Origin: Sphingomonas flavalba
Lineage (GTDB): Bacteria > Pseudomonadota > Alphaproteobacteria > Sphingomonadales > Sphingomonadaceae
Length of the DNA stretch: 64,000 nucleotides
NCBI RefSeq assembly: GCF_004796535.1
Contig: NZ_SPHY01000007.1
Coordinates: forward strand, 106,996 to 170,995
Reading direction: 5' to 3'
Below, in pieces: positions 35,727 through 43,782 of this stretch. Numbering within the stretch: the first letter of the stretch is position 1; every line of letters starts with the position of its first letter. A program made the translations under genes and the position numbers. The notes below the pieces were generated by a model. It saw only the letters and a list, made by a program, of their open reading frames with translations, ran no database searches and was not told the DNA's origin.

Positions 35727-37262
35727 ATGCTGGTGCGAACCCTTCCCCTGCGGCTGGCCGTGCCGGTTCTTGGCGCATGCAGCCTTGTCTTGACCCCCGC
35801 GGTCGCCCGCGTTGCCCCGACCAATACGATCGAGGGCATCTGGGTCATCGGCGAGACGCCGCCCTTCCCCGGCCTGCGCATGGCGCGGATCGAGCGCCGG
35901 GGCGACACGCTTTCCGGCACGATCACCACCGATTGGTACGGCGACATGCCGATGCAGAACCTGCGGATGGACGGCGCCGTCGCGTCGTTCGAGATCGACA
36001 ACGGCAATCCGCGCCTGGGCGCGAAGACGTGGACGGCCACGCTCAGCGGCGGCACGCTGCGGATCGCCGGCGATGTCTGGCACCAGCATGTCGACGTCGC
36101 GGCGGTACCGGGCACGGAGGCGCAGGCCAGGGCGCGCGCCTTTCCCACCTATCCGCTGCCGGCGCTGCGGGCTCTGCCGGACAACGGCTTGGCGCGCACG
36201 CCGCCGATGGGCTGGAGTAGCTGGAATAAGTTCGCCGCGGAGATCGACGACAAGACAGTGCGGCAGATCGCGGACGCGATGGTCGCGTCCGGCCTGCGCG
36301 ATGCCGGCTATGTCCACATCAACATCGACGACGGGTGGCAGGGCAAGCGCGACGCGCAGGGCGTGCTGCAACCCAACGCCAAATTTCCCGACATGAAGGC
36401 GCTGGCCGACTACGTCCACGCGCGCGGCATGAAGCTTGGCATCTACAGCTCGCCGGGGCCGAAGACCTGCGCCGGCTACGAAGGCAGCTACGGCCATGTC
36501 GAGCAGGATGCGCGGACCTTCGCCGCCTGGGGCATCGATTATCTGAAATACGACCTGTGTTCCGGCGAAGGCATCTACCGCACGCCGGAAGCGGTGAAGG
36601 CCGCCTATCAGCAGATGGGCGCGGCCCTGCAGGCGAGCGGCCGGCCGATCGTCTACAGCCTGTGCCAGTACGGGCGGAACGATGTCGGCGCCTGGGGGCG
36701 TGCCGTCGGCGGCAATCTGTGGCGGACGACCCGCGACATTGAGGACACCTACGAATCGATGGCCAAGATCGGCTTCGACACCAACGGATCGCCCGAGCAT
36801 GTCGGCGTCGGCGGCTGGAACGACCCCGACATGCTGGAAATCGGCAATGGCGGGATGACGCCGGACGAATATCGCAGCCATATGGCGTTGTGGGCGATCC
36901 AGGCGGCGCCGCTGATCCTTGGCCATGACGTGCGGGCGATGGACGCGGAGACCCGCGCGATCCTGACCAATGCAGCGGTGATCGCCGTCGACCAGGATGC
37001 GCTCGGTGCGCCGGGGGTCAGGATCGGTGGGGAAGGGGCGCTCAGCATCTGGCGCAAACCACTGGCCGACGGCTCCTACGCGCTGGCGGTGTTCAACCGT
37101 TCTGCGGCGCCGCTGGCCTCGACCCTGTCCTTCGCCGCATTGGGGCTGACGGCGCCGGAAATGGTGACGGAGCTGTGGGCGGGGCGGCAGGTGGCGGTAG
37201 CGGACGGCGCGCTCCCGCTGGCCCTGCCACCGCACGGGACGATGTTGTTCAGGGTGCGATAG
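35727..37262 (+). CDS. GH27 alpha-galactosidase, secreted
   Basis: 511 aa. A signal peptide (about 1-28, ending AVARVA) precedes an N-terminal beta domain of about 110 residues that is extra to typical GH27 enzymes. The catalytic barrel starts at TPPMGWSSWN (158-167) and contains NIDDGW at 199-204, the nucleophile Asp276 in YLKYDLC, and the acid/base Asp in GGWNDPDML at 362-370. A small C-terminal beta domain closes the protein. It releases alpha-galactose from galacto-oligosaccharides or galactosylated glycans, here probably periplasmic or surface-exposed. Start ATG 35727 is chosen over the GTG at 35721, which overlaps the GAGGTGG ribosome binding site. Its product could feed the galactose branch of the same oxidative pathway. 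Confidence 0.92.
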   Translation: MLVRTLPLRLAVPVLGACSLVLTPAVARVAPTNTIEGIWVIGETPPFPGLRMARIERRGDTLSGTITTDWYGDMPMQNLRMDGAVASFEIDNGNPRLGAKTWTATLSGGTLRIAGDVWHQHVDVAAVPGTEAQARARAFPTYPLPALRALPDNGLARTPPMGWSSWNKFAAEIDDKTVRQIADAMVASGLRDAGYVHINIDDGWQGKRDAQGVLQPNAKFPDMKALADYVHARGMKLGIYSSPGPKTCAGYEGSYGHVEQDARTFAAWGIDYLKYDLCSGEGIYRTPEAVKAAYQQMGAALQASGRPIVYSLCQYGRNDVGAWGRAVGGNLWRTTRDIEDTYESMAKIGFDTNGSPEHVGVGGWNDPDMLEIGNGGMTPDEYRSHMALWAIQAAPLILGHDVRAMDAETRAILTNAAVIAVDQDALGAPGVRIGGEGALSIWRKPLADGSYALAVFNRSAAPLASTLSFAALGLTAPEMVTELWAGRQVAVADGALPLALPPHGTMLFRVR

Positions 37263-37268
37263 TTCGGC

Positions 37269-39047
37269 TCAGGACGGGATCGCCAGCTTGCGGTGGGTGT
37301 AGGTCGACCGCCATTCGCCGAGGTCGGCGAGCATGATCGCGGCGGCCTGTTCGGTAGCGCGGGCGGCGAGCGAATGATCGAGGTCGTCGGCGCGGAGCAT
37401 GGCGGCGATCTGTTCCAGCCGGCGGGCTGTTTCGGCCGAGCGGCCGGCGGTTCCGGCGAAGTCGCCGGCGCCGCGAATGCCGAAGATGCCGGCGCCGAGC
37501 GTCGGGAATGCGGCGGAGAGCATGCCGAGGATCGGTGCGACCTCCTTCGTCGCCTTGTAGGCGAAGACGAGGCCGCCGAGCGTGCCGAGGCCGGTCAGGA
37601 TGGTCAGCGCGAACAGCGCCATCCCCAACCGGTGCAGCCGGTGGTCGAGCCGGTGCATCTGCCCGGCCGAGCGGCGGTTGTAGGCGACCTGGTCGTCCAA
37701 CTCGTGCGCCGCGACATGCCGCGCGAGGCGGGCGAGGGCGCCGGTGCCGTCCAGCGTCGGCGGCACGCCAAGGGTGCGCCAGATCGCCTGGACATACCAG
37801 TCGGTCCAGCGGCGGGTGCCGCTGCGCGCGCGCAGGGCGAGGTTGCCGGCGCCGAGCAGCTTCAGGCTGCGCAGCGGGCGAAGCTGTTCGGCGAGGAAGC
37901 GATAGTCGAGCCAGCGCCGGTGCCATTCGCGGCGCGTGCCATAGGCGGTGTTGGCGATAATCGCCGCGATGACGACCAGTTCGGCGACCAGCAGATAGAG
38001 CTTCTGCCCCGGCAGCAGCCCGGCGATCAGCGACAGCAGCACCGCCAGTGCGGCGCCGGCGAAGTTCAGCACGACGCCGCTGCGGAACACGTTGGCGTAA
38101 TGCTGGGCGAGCCCGTCGGCCCAGGCGAAGGCGGATTCGAGCCGGTCCATCCGGGCGAGCGGCCCGCAGGTAACCTCCGCCCCCTGCCGATAGGCGGCCC
38201 AGTCGCGCCGGGCCGCGTCGGCATAGGGCTGGCCGCGAAAGCTGGAGCGGCGCAGCGGCTGGACGCCGACCGCCGCCAGCATCAGCGCCCATTCCGGGCG
38301 CCAGCGGGTGCGCAACTCCTCCTCCGCAAGGAAGATGTCCAGTTCCGGGCCGTCGGCCGGCGGGGCGACGAGCGTGCGGATCAGCGTCTCCAGCGCGGCA
38401 TCGTCCAGCGGGCGCTGCGGCGCTTCGTCCCGCCGCAGGAAATCCGAAGCCATCGCGCCGAAGCCGGACCACAGGATGCGCGGCCCGCCCGCCGCCTTGC
38501 CGGTCGGCAGGTGGATGACCGGAACACCGCGGCGCACCGCGAGGTCGAGGATGTCGGCGGTGCCGCCGCGGCCGCGCGCATCCTCTCCGTTCCACGCGGC
38601 GACGAGTATGTCGCACTGTGCGACCGTCGCTTCGCCCGCCAGGATATAGCCGTGTGGGCCGTGGCTGCGCAGGCCGGGCAGTGCGTAGGCCGAATCGGCG
38701 CGGTCGAGCAGGGCGTGGAAGGTGGCGAGCGCCGGTCCCTTGAAATCCTCCGCATAGACGGCGGGCGGGAAGGGCAGCACCGCGTGTAGCGAGAAGCCGT
38801 GGCGCAAGGCGGCCTCCGCGGCGGCCTGATCGGCGCCCTCGGCGAGCGGCGACACCAGGGTCAGCGCCGGCGGCCGTTCGCCGAACAGGGCGGCGTGGTC
38901 GCGCCCGATCCTGGTGGTGATGCGGGCGATGGCGGTGAGCAGTGCGTCGAGCGCCGTATCGAGCGCGTCGCGCTCCGCCGCCGTCAACGACCGGTGCCCG
39001 GTGATACCTAGGCTGAGGGCGAGTTCCGGGCGTGGCGGGTGGGTCAC
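37269..39047 (-). CDS. SLOG-like nucleotide-sensor fused to SLATT-like 2TM effector domains
   Basis: 592 aa from GTG 39047 (a TTG at 39089 is also possible; neither has a clear ribosome binding site). The N-terminal Rossmann-like part begins LSLGITGHRSL at 12-22 and has PLAEGADQAAAEAAL at 67-81 and CDILVAAWNGE near 145-155; this pattern is that of SLOG domains, which bind nucleotide ligands. Two pairs of hydrophobic helices follow, at about 322-344/349-369 and 476-496/502-524. The first pair is followed by REWHRRWLDYRFLAEQLR, the basic/aromatic segment typical of SLATT (SLOG-associated 2TM effector) domains. Fusion of sensor and membrane effector in one chain is a layout predicted for nucleotide-gated conflict systems. 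Family naming is by pattern only. The gene is convergent with the alpha-galactosidase gene. Confidence 0.65.
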   Translation of the reverse strand: MTHPPRPELALSLGITGHRSLTAAERDALDTALDALLTAIARITTRIGRDHAALFGERPPALTLVSPLAEGADQAAAEAALRHGFSLHAVLPFPPAVYAEDFKGPALATFHALLDRADSAYALPGLRSHGPHGYILAGEATVAQCDILVAAWNGEDARGRGGTADILDLAVRRGVPVIHLPTGKAAGGPRILWSGFGAMASDFLRRDEAPQRPLDDAALETLIRTLVAPPADGPELDIFLAEEELRTRWRPEWALMLAAVGVQPLRRSSFRGQPYADAARRDWAAYRQGAEVTCGPLARMDRLESAFAWADGLAQHYANVFRSGVVLNFAGAALAVLLSLIAGLLPGQKLYLLVAELVVIAAIIANTAYGTRREWHRRWLDYRFLAEQLRPLRSLKLLGAGNLALRARSGTRRWTDWYVQAIWRTLGVPPTLDGTGALARLARHVAAHELDDQVAYNRRSAGQMHRLDHRLHRLGMALFALTILTGLGTLGGLVFAYKATKEVAPILGMLSAAFPTLGAGIFGIRGAGDFAGTAGRSAETARRLEQIAAMLRADDLDHSLAARATEQAAAIMLADLGEWRSTYTHRKLAIPS

Positions 39048-39125
39048 GTCGCCATCGTTATCAGCCCGCGCGGCGGACGGCGAGGGCAAGCTGCGGAAAG
39101 CGCGCGAAAAGAAAGGCTGCGCCGC

Positions 39126-39869
39126 TCAGCGCCCGACCAGCCCGATCAGGGCCTGAGCCGCGGCTGGATTGCGGACCTTCGCACCGGCGATCATGAAGGC
39201 GAATACGTCGCCGCGCGCCGCCCAGCCGCGCAGCCGATCGGCGATGTCGGCCAATTCCCCGGTATCGTAGCCGGTTTCGACGTCTTCGCGTGTCGCCTGA
39301 AAGCGGGCGTAGGTGAAGGCGCCGGTCGCCTCGTCGATGGTCGGTGCATCCGGCTTGTCGGCGTAGACGATGGCGACGCCGGCCTTGCGCGCCAGCGCGT
39401 AGAACGCCGGGTCGACGAAGCTTTCATGCCGGACTTCGACCGCGTGGCGCAGCTTCAGCCCGTCGACGCTGTCGGGCAGCAGCGCCAGGAACGCGCCGAA
39501 ATCATCGGGGTCGAACGCCTTGGTCGCCATGAACTGCCACAGGATCGGCCCCAGCTTGTCGCCCAGTTCGGCAATGCCCTGGCCGACGAACTTGGCGATC
39601 GAGCCTTCCGCTTCCGCCAGCACCCGCCGGTTGGTGCAGAAGCGCGACGCCTTCAGCGCATAGATGAAGCCGTCCGGCGCCGCTTGCGCCCATTTGGCGA
39701 AGGTCGCCGGTGTCTGGCTGCGGTAATAGGTGCCATTCACCTCGATCGCGGTCATCGCGCGGGTGGCGAAGGTGATTTCCTGGCTGTGTGGAAGTCCTTC
39801 GGGAAAGAACGTCCCGCGCCACGGCTCGTAGGTCCAGCCGCCGACGCCGATGCGGATAGTGCCGGTCAT
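39126..39869 (-). CDS. DUF72 (YecE) family protein
   Basis: 247 aa TIM-barrel-like protein. The N-terminus IRIGVGGWTYEPWRGTFFPE and the segment AIEVNGTYYRSQTP near 41-54 are the family hallmarks; ILWQFMATKAFD near 108 and AVEVRHESFV near 143 (conserved Glu/Arg) are also typical. Function in the family is not established; links to a nuclease or isomerase fold have been proposed. It ends 79 bp upstream of the SLOG-SLATT start on the same strand, so the two might share a transcript. Confidence 0.92.
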   Translation of the reverse strand: MTGTIRIGVGGWTYEPWRGTFFPEGLPHSQEITFATRAMTAIEVNGTYYRSQTPATFAKWAQAAPDGFIYALKASRFCTNRRVLAEAEGSIAKFVGQGIAELGDKLGPILWQFMATKAFDPDDFGAFLALLPDSVDGLKLRHAVEVRHESFVDPAFYALARKAGVAIVYADKPDAPTIDEATGAFTYARFQATREDVETGYDTGELADIADRLRGWAARGDVFAFMIAGAKVRNPAAAQALIGLVGR

Positions 39870-39878
39870 GCCGCAGGT

Positions 39879-40100
39879 TTAGTGCAGATTGCGAGCGTAG
39901 GCGAGCGCGTCGAGCATCTTGCCCCCGGCCATGAATACCGCGCCGGTACAGGCGAGGAACAGCAGCTTGCCGCCCCAGCCGGGATATTGGGTGAGGTAGA
40001 CATGGCCGCGTTCGACCGCGCCGACCGCCAGTGCGTAGATCACGATATAGGCTTCGAAGCGGGACTTGATGGTGAAGAGGCGGGCAACCTTGGCAAACAT
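39879..40100 (-). CDS. Small two-helix membrane protein
   Basis: 73 aa. MFAKVARLFTIKSRFEAYIVI then ALAVGAVERGHVYL and GGKLLFLACTGAVFMAGGKML give one helix at about 15-32 and a second at about 47-67 with a short polar linker. The start is set at ATG 40100 since the 25 residues further upstream look non-coding; no good ribosome binding site is seen. No function is known. It lies 9 bp upstream of the DUF72 gene, likely co-transcribed. Confidence 0.65.
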   Translation of the reverse strand: MFAKVARLFTIKSRFEAYIVIYALAVGAVERGHVYLTQYPGWGGKLLFLACTGAVFMAGGKMLDALAYARNLH

Positions 40101-40175
40101 GTCAATGGCGTAGCAAGGAGCGGGCCAGAACGACGGCCCGGCGAGTCGCGCGGCGTCAACATGGTAAACTGTCAA

Positions 40176-41420
40176 CTAATCCGACAGGGCGGTGGTCAGG
40201 TCCAGCGCGTCGAGCAGGCGGGCGCGGGCGGACAGGATGTCGGCGACCAGCGCCGGATCGGTCAGCGCGGCGGGGTCGATCGACTCCGGCCAGGCATGGC
40301 GGACCAGGGCTTCCAGCCGGTCGATCTTTGCCTCGTCGAGCAGGAAGCGCGGATCGACGGTATCGGGGTCGGCGACGACGCGCAGGCGCAGGCAGGCCGG
40401 GCCGCCGCCATTGGCCATCGACTGGCGGACATCGACGAAGATCAGCCGGCGGATCGGGCCGTTGCCGGCGACCAGCTCGGCGAGGTAGCCGCCGACCGCA
40501 TCGTGGTCTCGCGCCTCGACCGGCAGGATCAGCGCCTGCTCGCCGCCGGGCAGGGTGACGAGCTGGGCATTGAACAGATAGGTGGCGATCGCGTCGGCCA
40601 GGCTGACCCTGGCCGCCGGCACCTCGACGACCTGCACCGCCGGCAGCAGCCGATGCAGGTCGGCGTAGAACGCCTCCTTGTCCGAAAAGGCCTGTTCGTG
40701 GGCGAACAGCGTCAGCCGGTCGGCGACGGCGACGACATCGTTGTGGAACGCGCCGGCGCCGATCGCCTCCGGCGCCTGTTCGACGAACAGCGTGCGTTCC
40801 GGGTCAAGCCCGTGGCGGGCGGCGACCGCCTGCGACGCGACCGCATGCTGGCGCGCCGGAAAGCTGCCGCCGCTGCGCCCGAACACGAACACCTCGACGC
40901 CGGGCGCGTCATGGGCCGGGCCGAGGCGCATATGGTTGGCGGCGCCCTCGTCGCCGAGCGGCGGCGGCACCGGCTCGTGCACGGCAAAGGCGGGGTGGGC
41001 GAAGGCGATCCGCAACTGGCGCAGCGTGTTCGGCCATTCATGGCTGCGATGCGGCATCGTCACCAGGTTGGCGACGGTCAGGTGGCAGCGGCCGTCGGCG
41101 GTGTCCGGCGCCGGGGAGACGGTGGCCGCGTTGGCCGTCCACATCGCCGCCGCCGACATCGCCCAGGCATCGACCGGCGCATGGCTGACGCCCAGCGCGT
41201 CCAGCCAGCGCGTGTTGGGGCGCGGGTGCGGCAGCAGCAGGCCCTGCGGCAGGCCGAGCGCCAGATTGGCCCGCATCTTCGCCAGCCCCTGCAGCGCGGC
41301 GGCGCGCGGATAGGACAGGGCACCGGCGTTGCGGGCCGAGGCCAGGTTGCCGACGCTCAGCCCGGCATAGTTATGGCTTGGCCCGACCAGCCCGTCGAAG
41401 TTGATCTCGACCAGCGTCAT
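40176..41420 (-). CDS. astB: N-succinylarginine dihydrolase
   Basis: 414 aa. Second enzyme of the arginine succinyltransferase pathway, hydrolysing N2-succinylarginine to succinylornithine, CO2 and ammonia. VEINFDGLVGPSHNYAGLS at the N-terminus, PHPRPNTRWLDALG near 82, and the C-terminal SMANGGGPACLRLRV carrying the nucleophilic Cys are typical of AstB. Start ATG 41420 shares one base with the astA stop (TGATG). astC, astD and a classical astE are absent from the window. Confidence 0.95.
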   Translation of the reverse strand: MTLVEINFDGLVGPSHNYAGLSVGNLASARNAGALSYPRAAALQGLAKMRANLALGLPQGLLLPHPRPNTRWLDALGVSHAPVDAWAMSAAAMWTANAATVSPAPDTADGRCHLTVANLVTMPHRSHEWPNTLRQLRIAFAHPAFAVHEPVPPPLGDEGAANHMRLGPAHDAPGVEVFVFGRSGGSFPARQHAVASQAVAARHGLDPERTLFVEQAPEAIGAGAFHNDVVAVADRLTLFAHEQAFSDKEAFYADLHRLLPAVQVVEVPAARVSLADAIATYLFNAQLVTLPGGEQALILPVEARDHDAVGGYLAELVAGNGPIRRLIFVDVRQSMANGGGPACLRLRVVADPDTVDPRFLLDEAKIDRLEALVRHAWPESIDPAALTDPALVADILSARARLLDALDLTTALSD

Positions 41421-42436
41421 CAGCGGCCGACATGGGTGATCGTGTCGCCCTCGGCAACGCCGAGCAGCGCGGCGCCGGCCGGGTCGATCGCCACCTGCCC
41501 GTCGGCCCGCTCCTCAACCAGCGCATAGGCGGCGCGGAACGAGGCGAGGCGGCCGGCGGCGACCATCCGGCGCTGGCCATTGCCCGCCGCGCCGCCCGCT
41601 GCCGCGACCTTCGCGTCGACCGCCTCGGCGACGGTGCGAATGGAATCGGTGCGTGCCTCCATCGTCGGTCCGCCGTCGAAGATGTCGACATAATGCTCGT
41701 GCAGGAAGCCTTCCGTTTCCAGCATCCGCATCGCGGCGCGGCCGGTCGGGTGCGGCTTGCCGATCACGTTACGCGCGCTTTCCGGCAGCATCGCGGTGTA
41801 GATCGGGTGCTTCGGCATCAGGTCGGCGATGAACTGGTTGCCGTGGATGGCGTTGAATTCGTCCGCCTGCTGGAAGCTCATGCCGAAGAAGCGGCCGGCC
41901 AGTCCGTCCCAGAACGGCGAGCCGCCGGCTTCGTCGATCACCCCGCGCAGCTCCGCGATCACCCGGTCGGCGAAGCGGGCGCGGTGCTGGCGGATGAACA
42001 GGTATCGGCTGCGGGCGAGCAGCATGCCGAGGCCGCCGGCCCGCTCGCTCGGGTGGAGGAACAGGCCGCCGACTTCGCTCGATCCTTCGAGATCGGTGCT
42101 GAGCGCCAGCATGTCGGCGCGGAACGTGCGGCCCAGTTCCTGGCTGATCTGGGTCAGCGTGCCCATACGGTAGCTGTAGAACGGCCAGTGCCGGCCGATT
42201 TCGGCGAAGATCTGGCAGGTGCCGCGCACTTCGCCGGTTTCCGCATTCTCCAGCACCAGCACGAACAGGTCCTCGCCGCGTTCCTCGGTGGCCAGCGCCT
42301 GGGCCGATCGCTCCAGTTTGGCGGCCAGCGCCGGCTTGTCGGCCGGCAGGTTGGTGAAGCCGCCGCCGGTCAGCTTCGCCATTTCGTACAGCGGTTGCAG
42401 GTCGTCGGCGCGGGCCGGGCGGATCAGGAAGCTCAT
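41420..42436 (-). CDS. astA: Arginine N-succinyltransferase
   Basis: 338 aa GNAT-like acyltransferase, first enzyme of the AST pathway (arginine + succinyl-CoA). LIRPARADDLQPLYEMAKLTG opens the protein in the shortened form IRPARADDLQPL; GGLFLHPSERAGGLGMLLAR near 150 is the acyl-CoA site, and KPHPTGRAAMRMLETEGF near 240 is conserved. Start ATG 42436 overlaps the stop of the M20 hydrolase gene by 4 bp. It is translationally coupled to astB as well. Confidence 0.95.
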   Translation of the reverse strand: MSFLIRPARADDLQPLYEMAKLTGGGFTNLPADKPALAAKLERSAQALATEERGEDLFVLVLENAETGEVRGTCQIFAEIGRHWPFYSYRMGTLTQISQELGRTFRADMLALSTDLEGSSEVGGLFLHPSERAGGLGMLLARSRYLFIRQHRARFADRVIAELRGVIDEAGGSPFWDGLAGRFFGMSFQQADEFNAIHGNQFIADLMPKHPIYTAMLPESARNVIGKPHPTGRAAMRMLETEGFLHEHYVDIFDGGPTMEARTDSIRTVAEAVDAKVAAAGGAAGNGQRRMVAAGRLASFRAAYALVEERADGQVAIDPAGAALLGVAEGDTITHVGR

Positions 42437-43641
42437 GGCCGCCCCCCGCGCGCGATGCGGAGGATGGCGAGCGCCGACAGCATGGCGCGTTCGGGCAACG
42501 ATTCGGGTATCAGATATTCCTCCCCTGAATGAATGGCGCCGCCACGCACCCCCATGGTGTCGACGACCGGAATGCCGCAGGCGGCGATGTTGTTGCCGTC
42601 GCACACCCCGCCGGTCGCCCGCCAGGCCACCGGGATGCCCAGCGCCGCGCCGCAGTCGCGGACCAGCGCGAACAGCCGCTCGGCGGGCGGATCGAGCGGC
42701 TTGGGCGGGCGACCGAAGCCGCCGTGGCGGTGGATCGCCACCTGATGTTCAGCCGCAACGGTGACGACGAGCGAGTCGAGCGCCGCCGCCGCGTCCGCCT
42801 CCGCTTCCGGCGTCGCCGGGCGGAAGTTGACGCGGAGGACGGCATGGTCCGGGACGACGTTGTTCGGCCCGCCGCCGTCGATCCGCGCCGGGTTGACCGA
42901 CAGGGTGGCGCTGGTCAGCGCCTTCAGCCGGACGGCAAGGTCAGCCGCCGCGACCAGCGCGTTGCGGCCGTCGGCGGGGTTGCGGCCGGCATGGGCGCTC
43001 TTGCCGGTGACGATCAGCGAGAAATTACCGCTGCCCGAACGGGCGCCGGCCAGCGTGCCGTCGGGCAGCGCCGGTTCGTAGGTGAAGGCGGCGGCCTTGC
43101 CGGCGGCGGCGGCGGCGATCAGCGCGGCGGAGGAGGGGGAGCCGACCTCCTCGTCGCTGTTGATGACGACTTCATAACCCAGCCGGTCGCGCTCCGGCGC
43201 TGTCTCCACCGCGCGCAGGGCGGCGAGCATCACCGCGATGCCGCCCTTCATGTCGGCCAGGCCGGGGCCGTTGATCGTGCCGTCGGCCATCGGCGTGATC
43301 GACTGGAACGGGTGATCCGCGCCGAACACGGTGTCCATATGGCCGGTGAACAGCATCTGCACCGGCGCGTCCGGGCGGACGCGAAGGTGCAGGTGGCGGC
43401 CGTGGGCGACGGCGCCGATCCGGCCGTCGGCGGCAACCGCGTCGACCGGCGCCGGATCGACCAGGGTGACGGTGCCCGGCAGGGCGGCGAAGGCGTCGGC
43501 GAGCAACCCGGCCATCCGCCCCAGCCCGGCCAGGTTGCGCGAGCCGCTGTTGACCGCCGCCCATTGTTCCACTTGCGAAAGCATCGGGGCCGCGGCCGCC
43601 GCGTCGACCGCGCCGCGTTCGATCGTCTCAAGGGATTTCAT
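42433..43641 (-). CDS. M20-family metallohydrolase in the arginine operon
   Basis: 402 aa. Zinc ligands of M20 enzymes are visible: His101/Asp103 in TGHMDTVFG, Asp130 in GLADMKGG, Glu164-Glu165 in NSDEEVGS, and a C-terminal His in AIHSGEEY. This is the carboxypeptidase G2 / DapE / ArgE fold. It is the first gene of the M20-astA-astB operon. No classical succinylglutamate desuccinylase (AstE) is present, so an N-succinyl-amino-acid desuccinylase role is a reasonable guess; DapE, a desuccinylase, has the same fold. A long open frame continuing to 45888 antisense to glcB is not real coding sequence. Confidence 0.88.
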   Translation of the reverse strand: MKSLETIERGAVDAAAAAPMLSQVEQWAAVNSGSRNLAGLGRMAGLLADAFAALPGTVTLVDPAPVDAVAADGRIGAVAHGRHLHLRVRPDAPVQMLFTGHMDTVFGADHPFQSITPMADGTINGPGLADMKGGIAVMLAALRAVETAPERDRLGYEVVINSDEEVGSPSSAALIAAAAAGKAAAFTYEPALPDGTLAGARSGSGNFSLIVTGKSAHAGRNPADGRNALVAAADLAVRLKALTSATLSVNPARIDGGGPNNVVPDHAVLRVNFRPATPEAEADAAAALDSLVVTVAAEHQVAIHRHGGFGRPPKPLDPPAERLFALVRDCGAALGIPVAWRATGGVCDGNNIAACGIPVVDTMGVRGGAIHSGEEYLIPESLPERAMLSALAILRIARGGRP

Positions 43642-43782
43642 CGATATGGCATAGGCCAGCGGCGGCCGGCGACCAAGGGGGCGCGCCCTGCGTTCCGCAA
43701 GTTGTTTCGCCTGCGAGGCTTGCGAGCAACAGCCATTGTCAGGCATGGGCGCCCGGTCGAACGGAGCATGAGGGGGGAGTTG

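Noticed and set aside
33521..36148. An 875-codon open frame antisense to the TonB receptor and alpha-galactosidase
   Set aside because: Shadow of the GC-rich coding strand; no domain or ribosome binding site.
39039..41528. An 829-codon open frame antisense to DUF72, astB and neighbours
   Set aside because: Antisense shadow with biased composition; all underlying genes on the minus strand are recognised.
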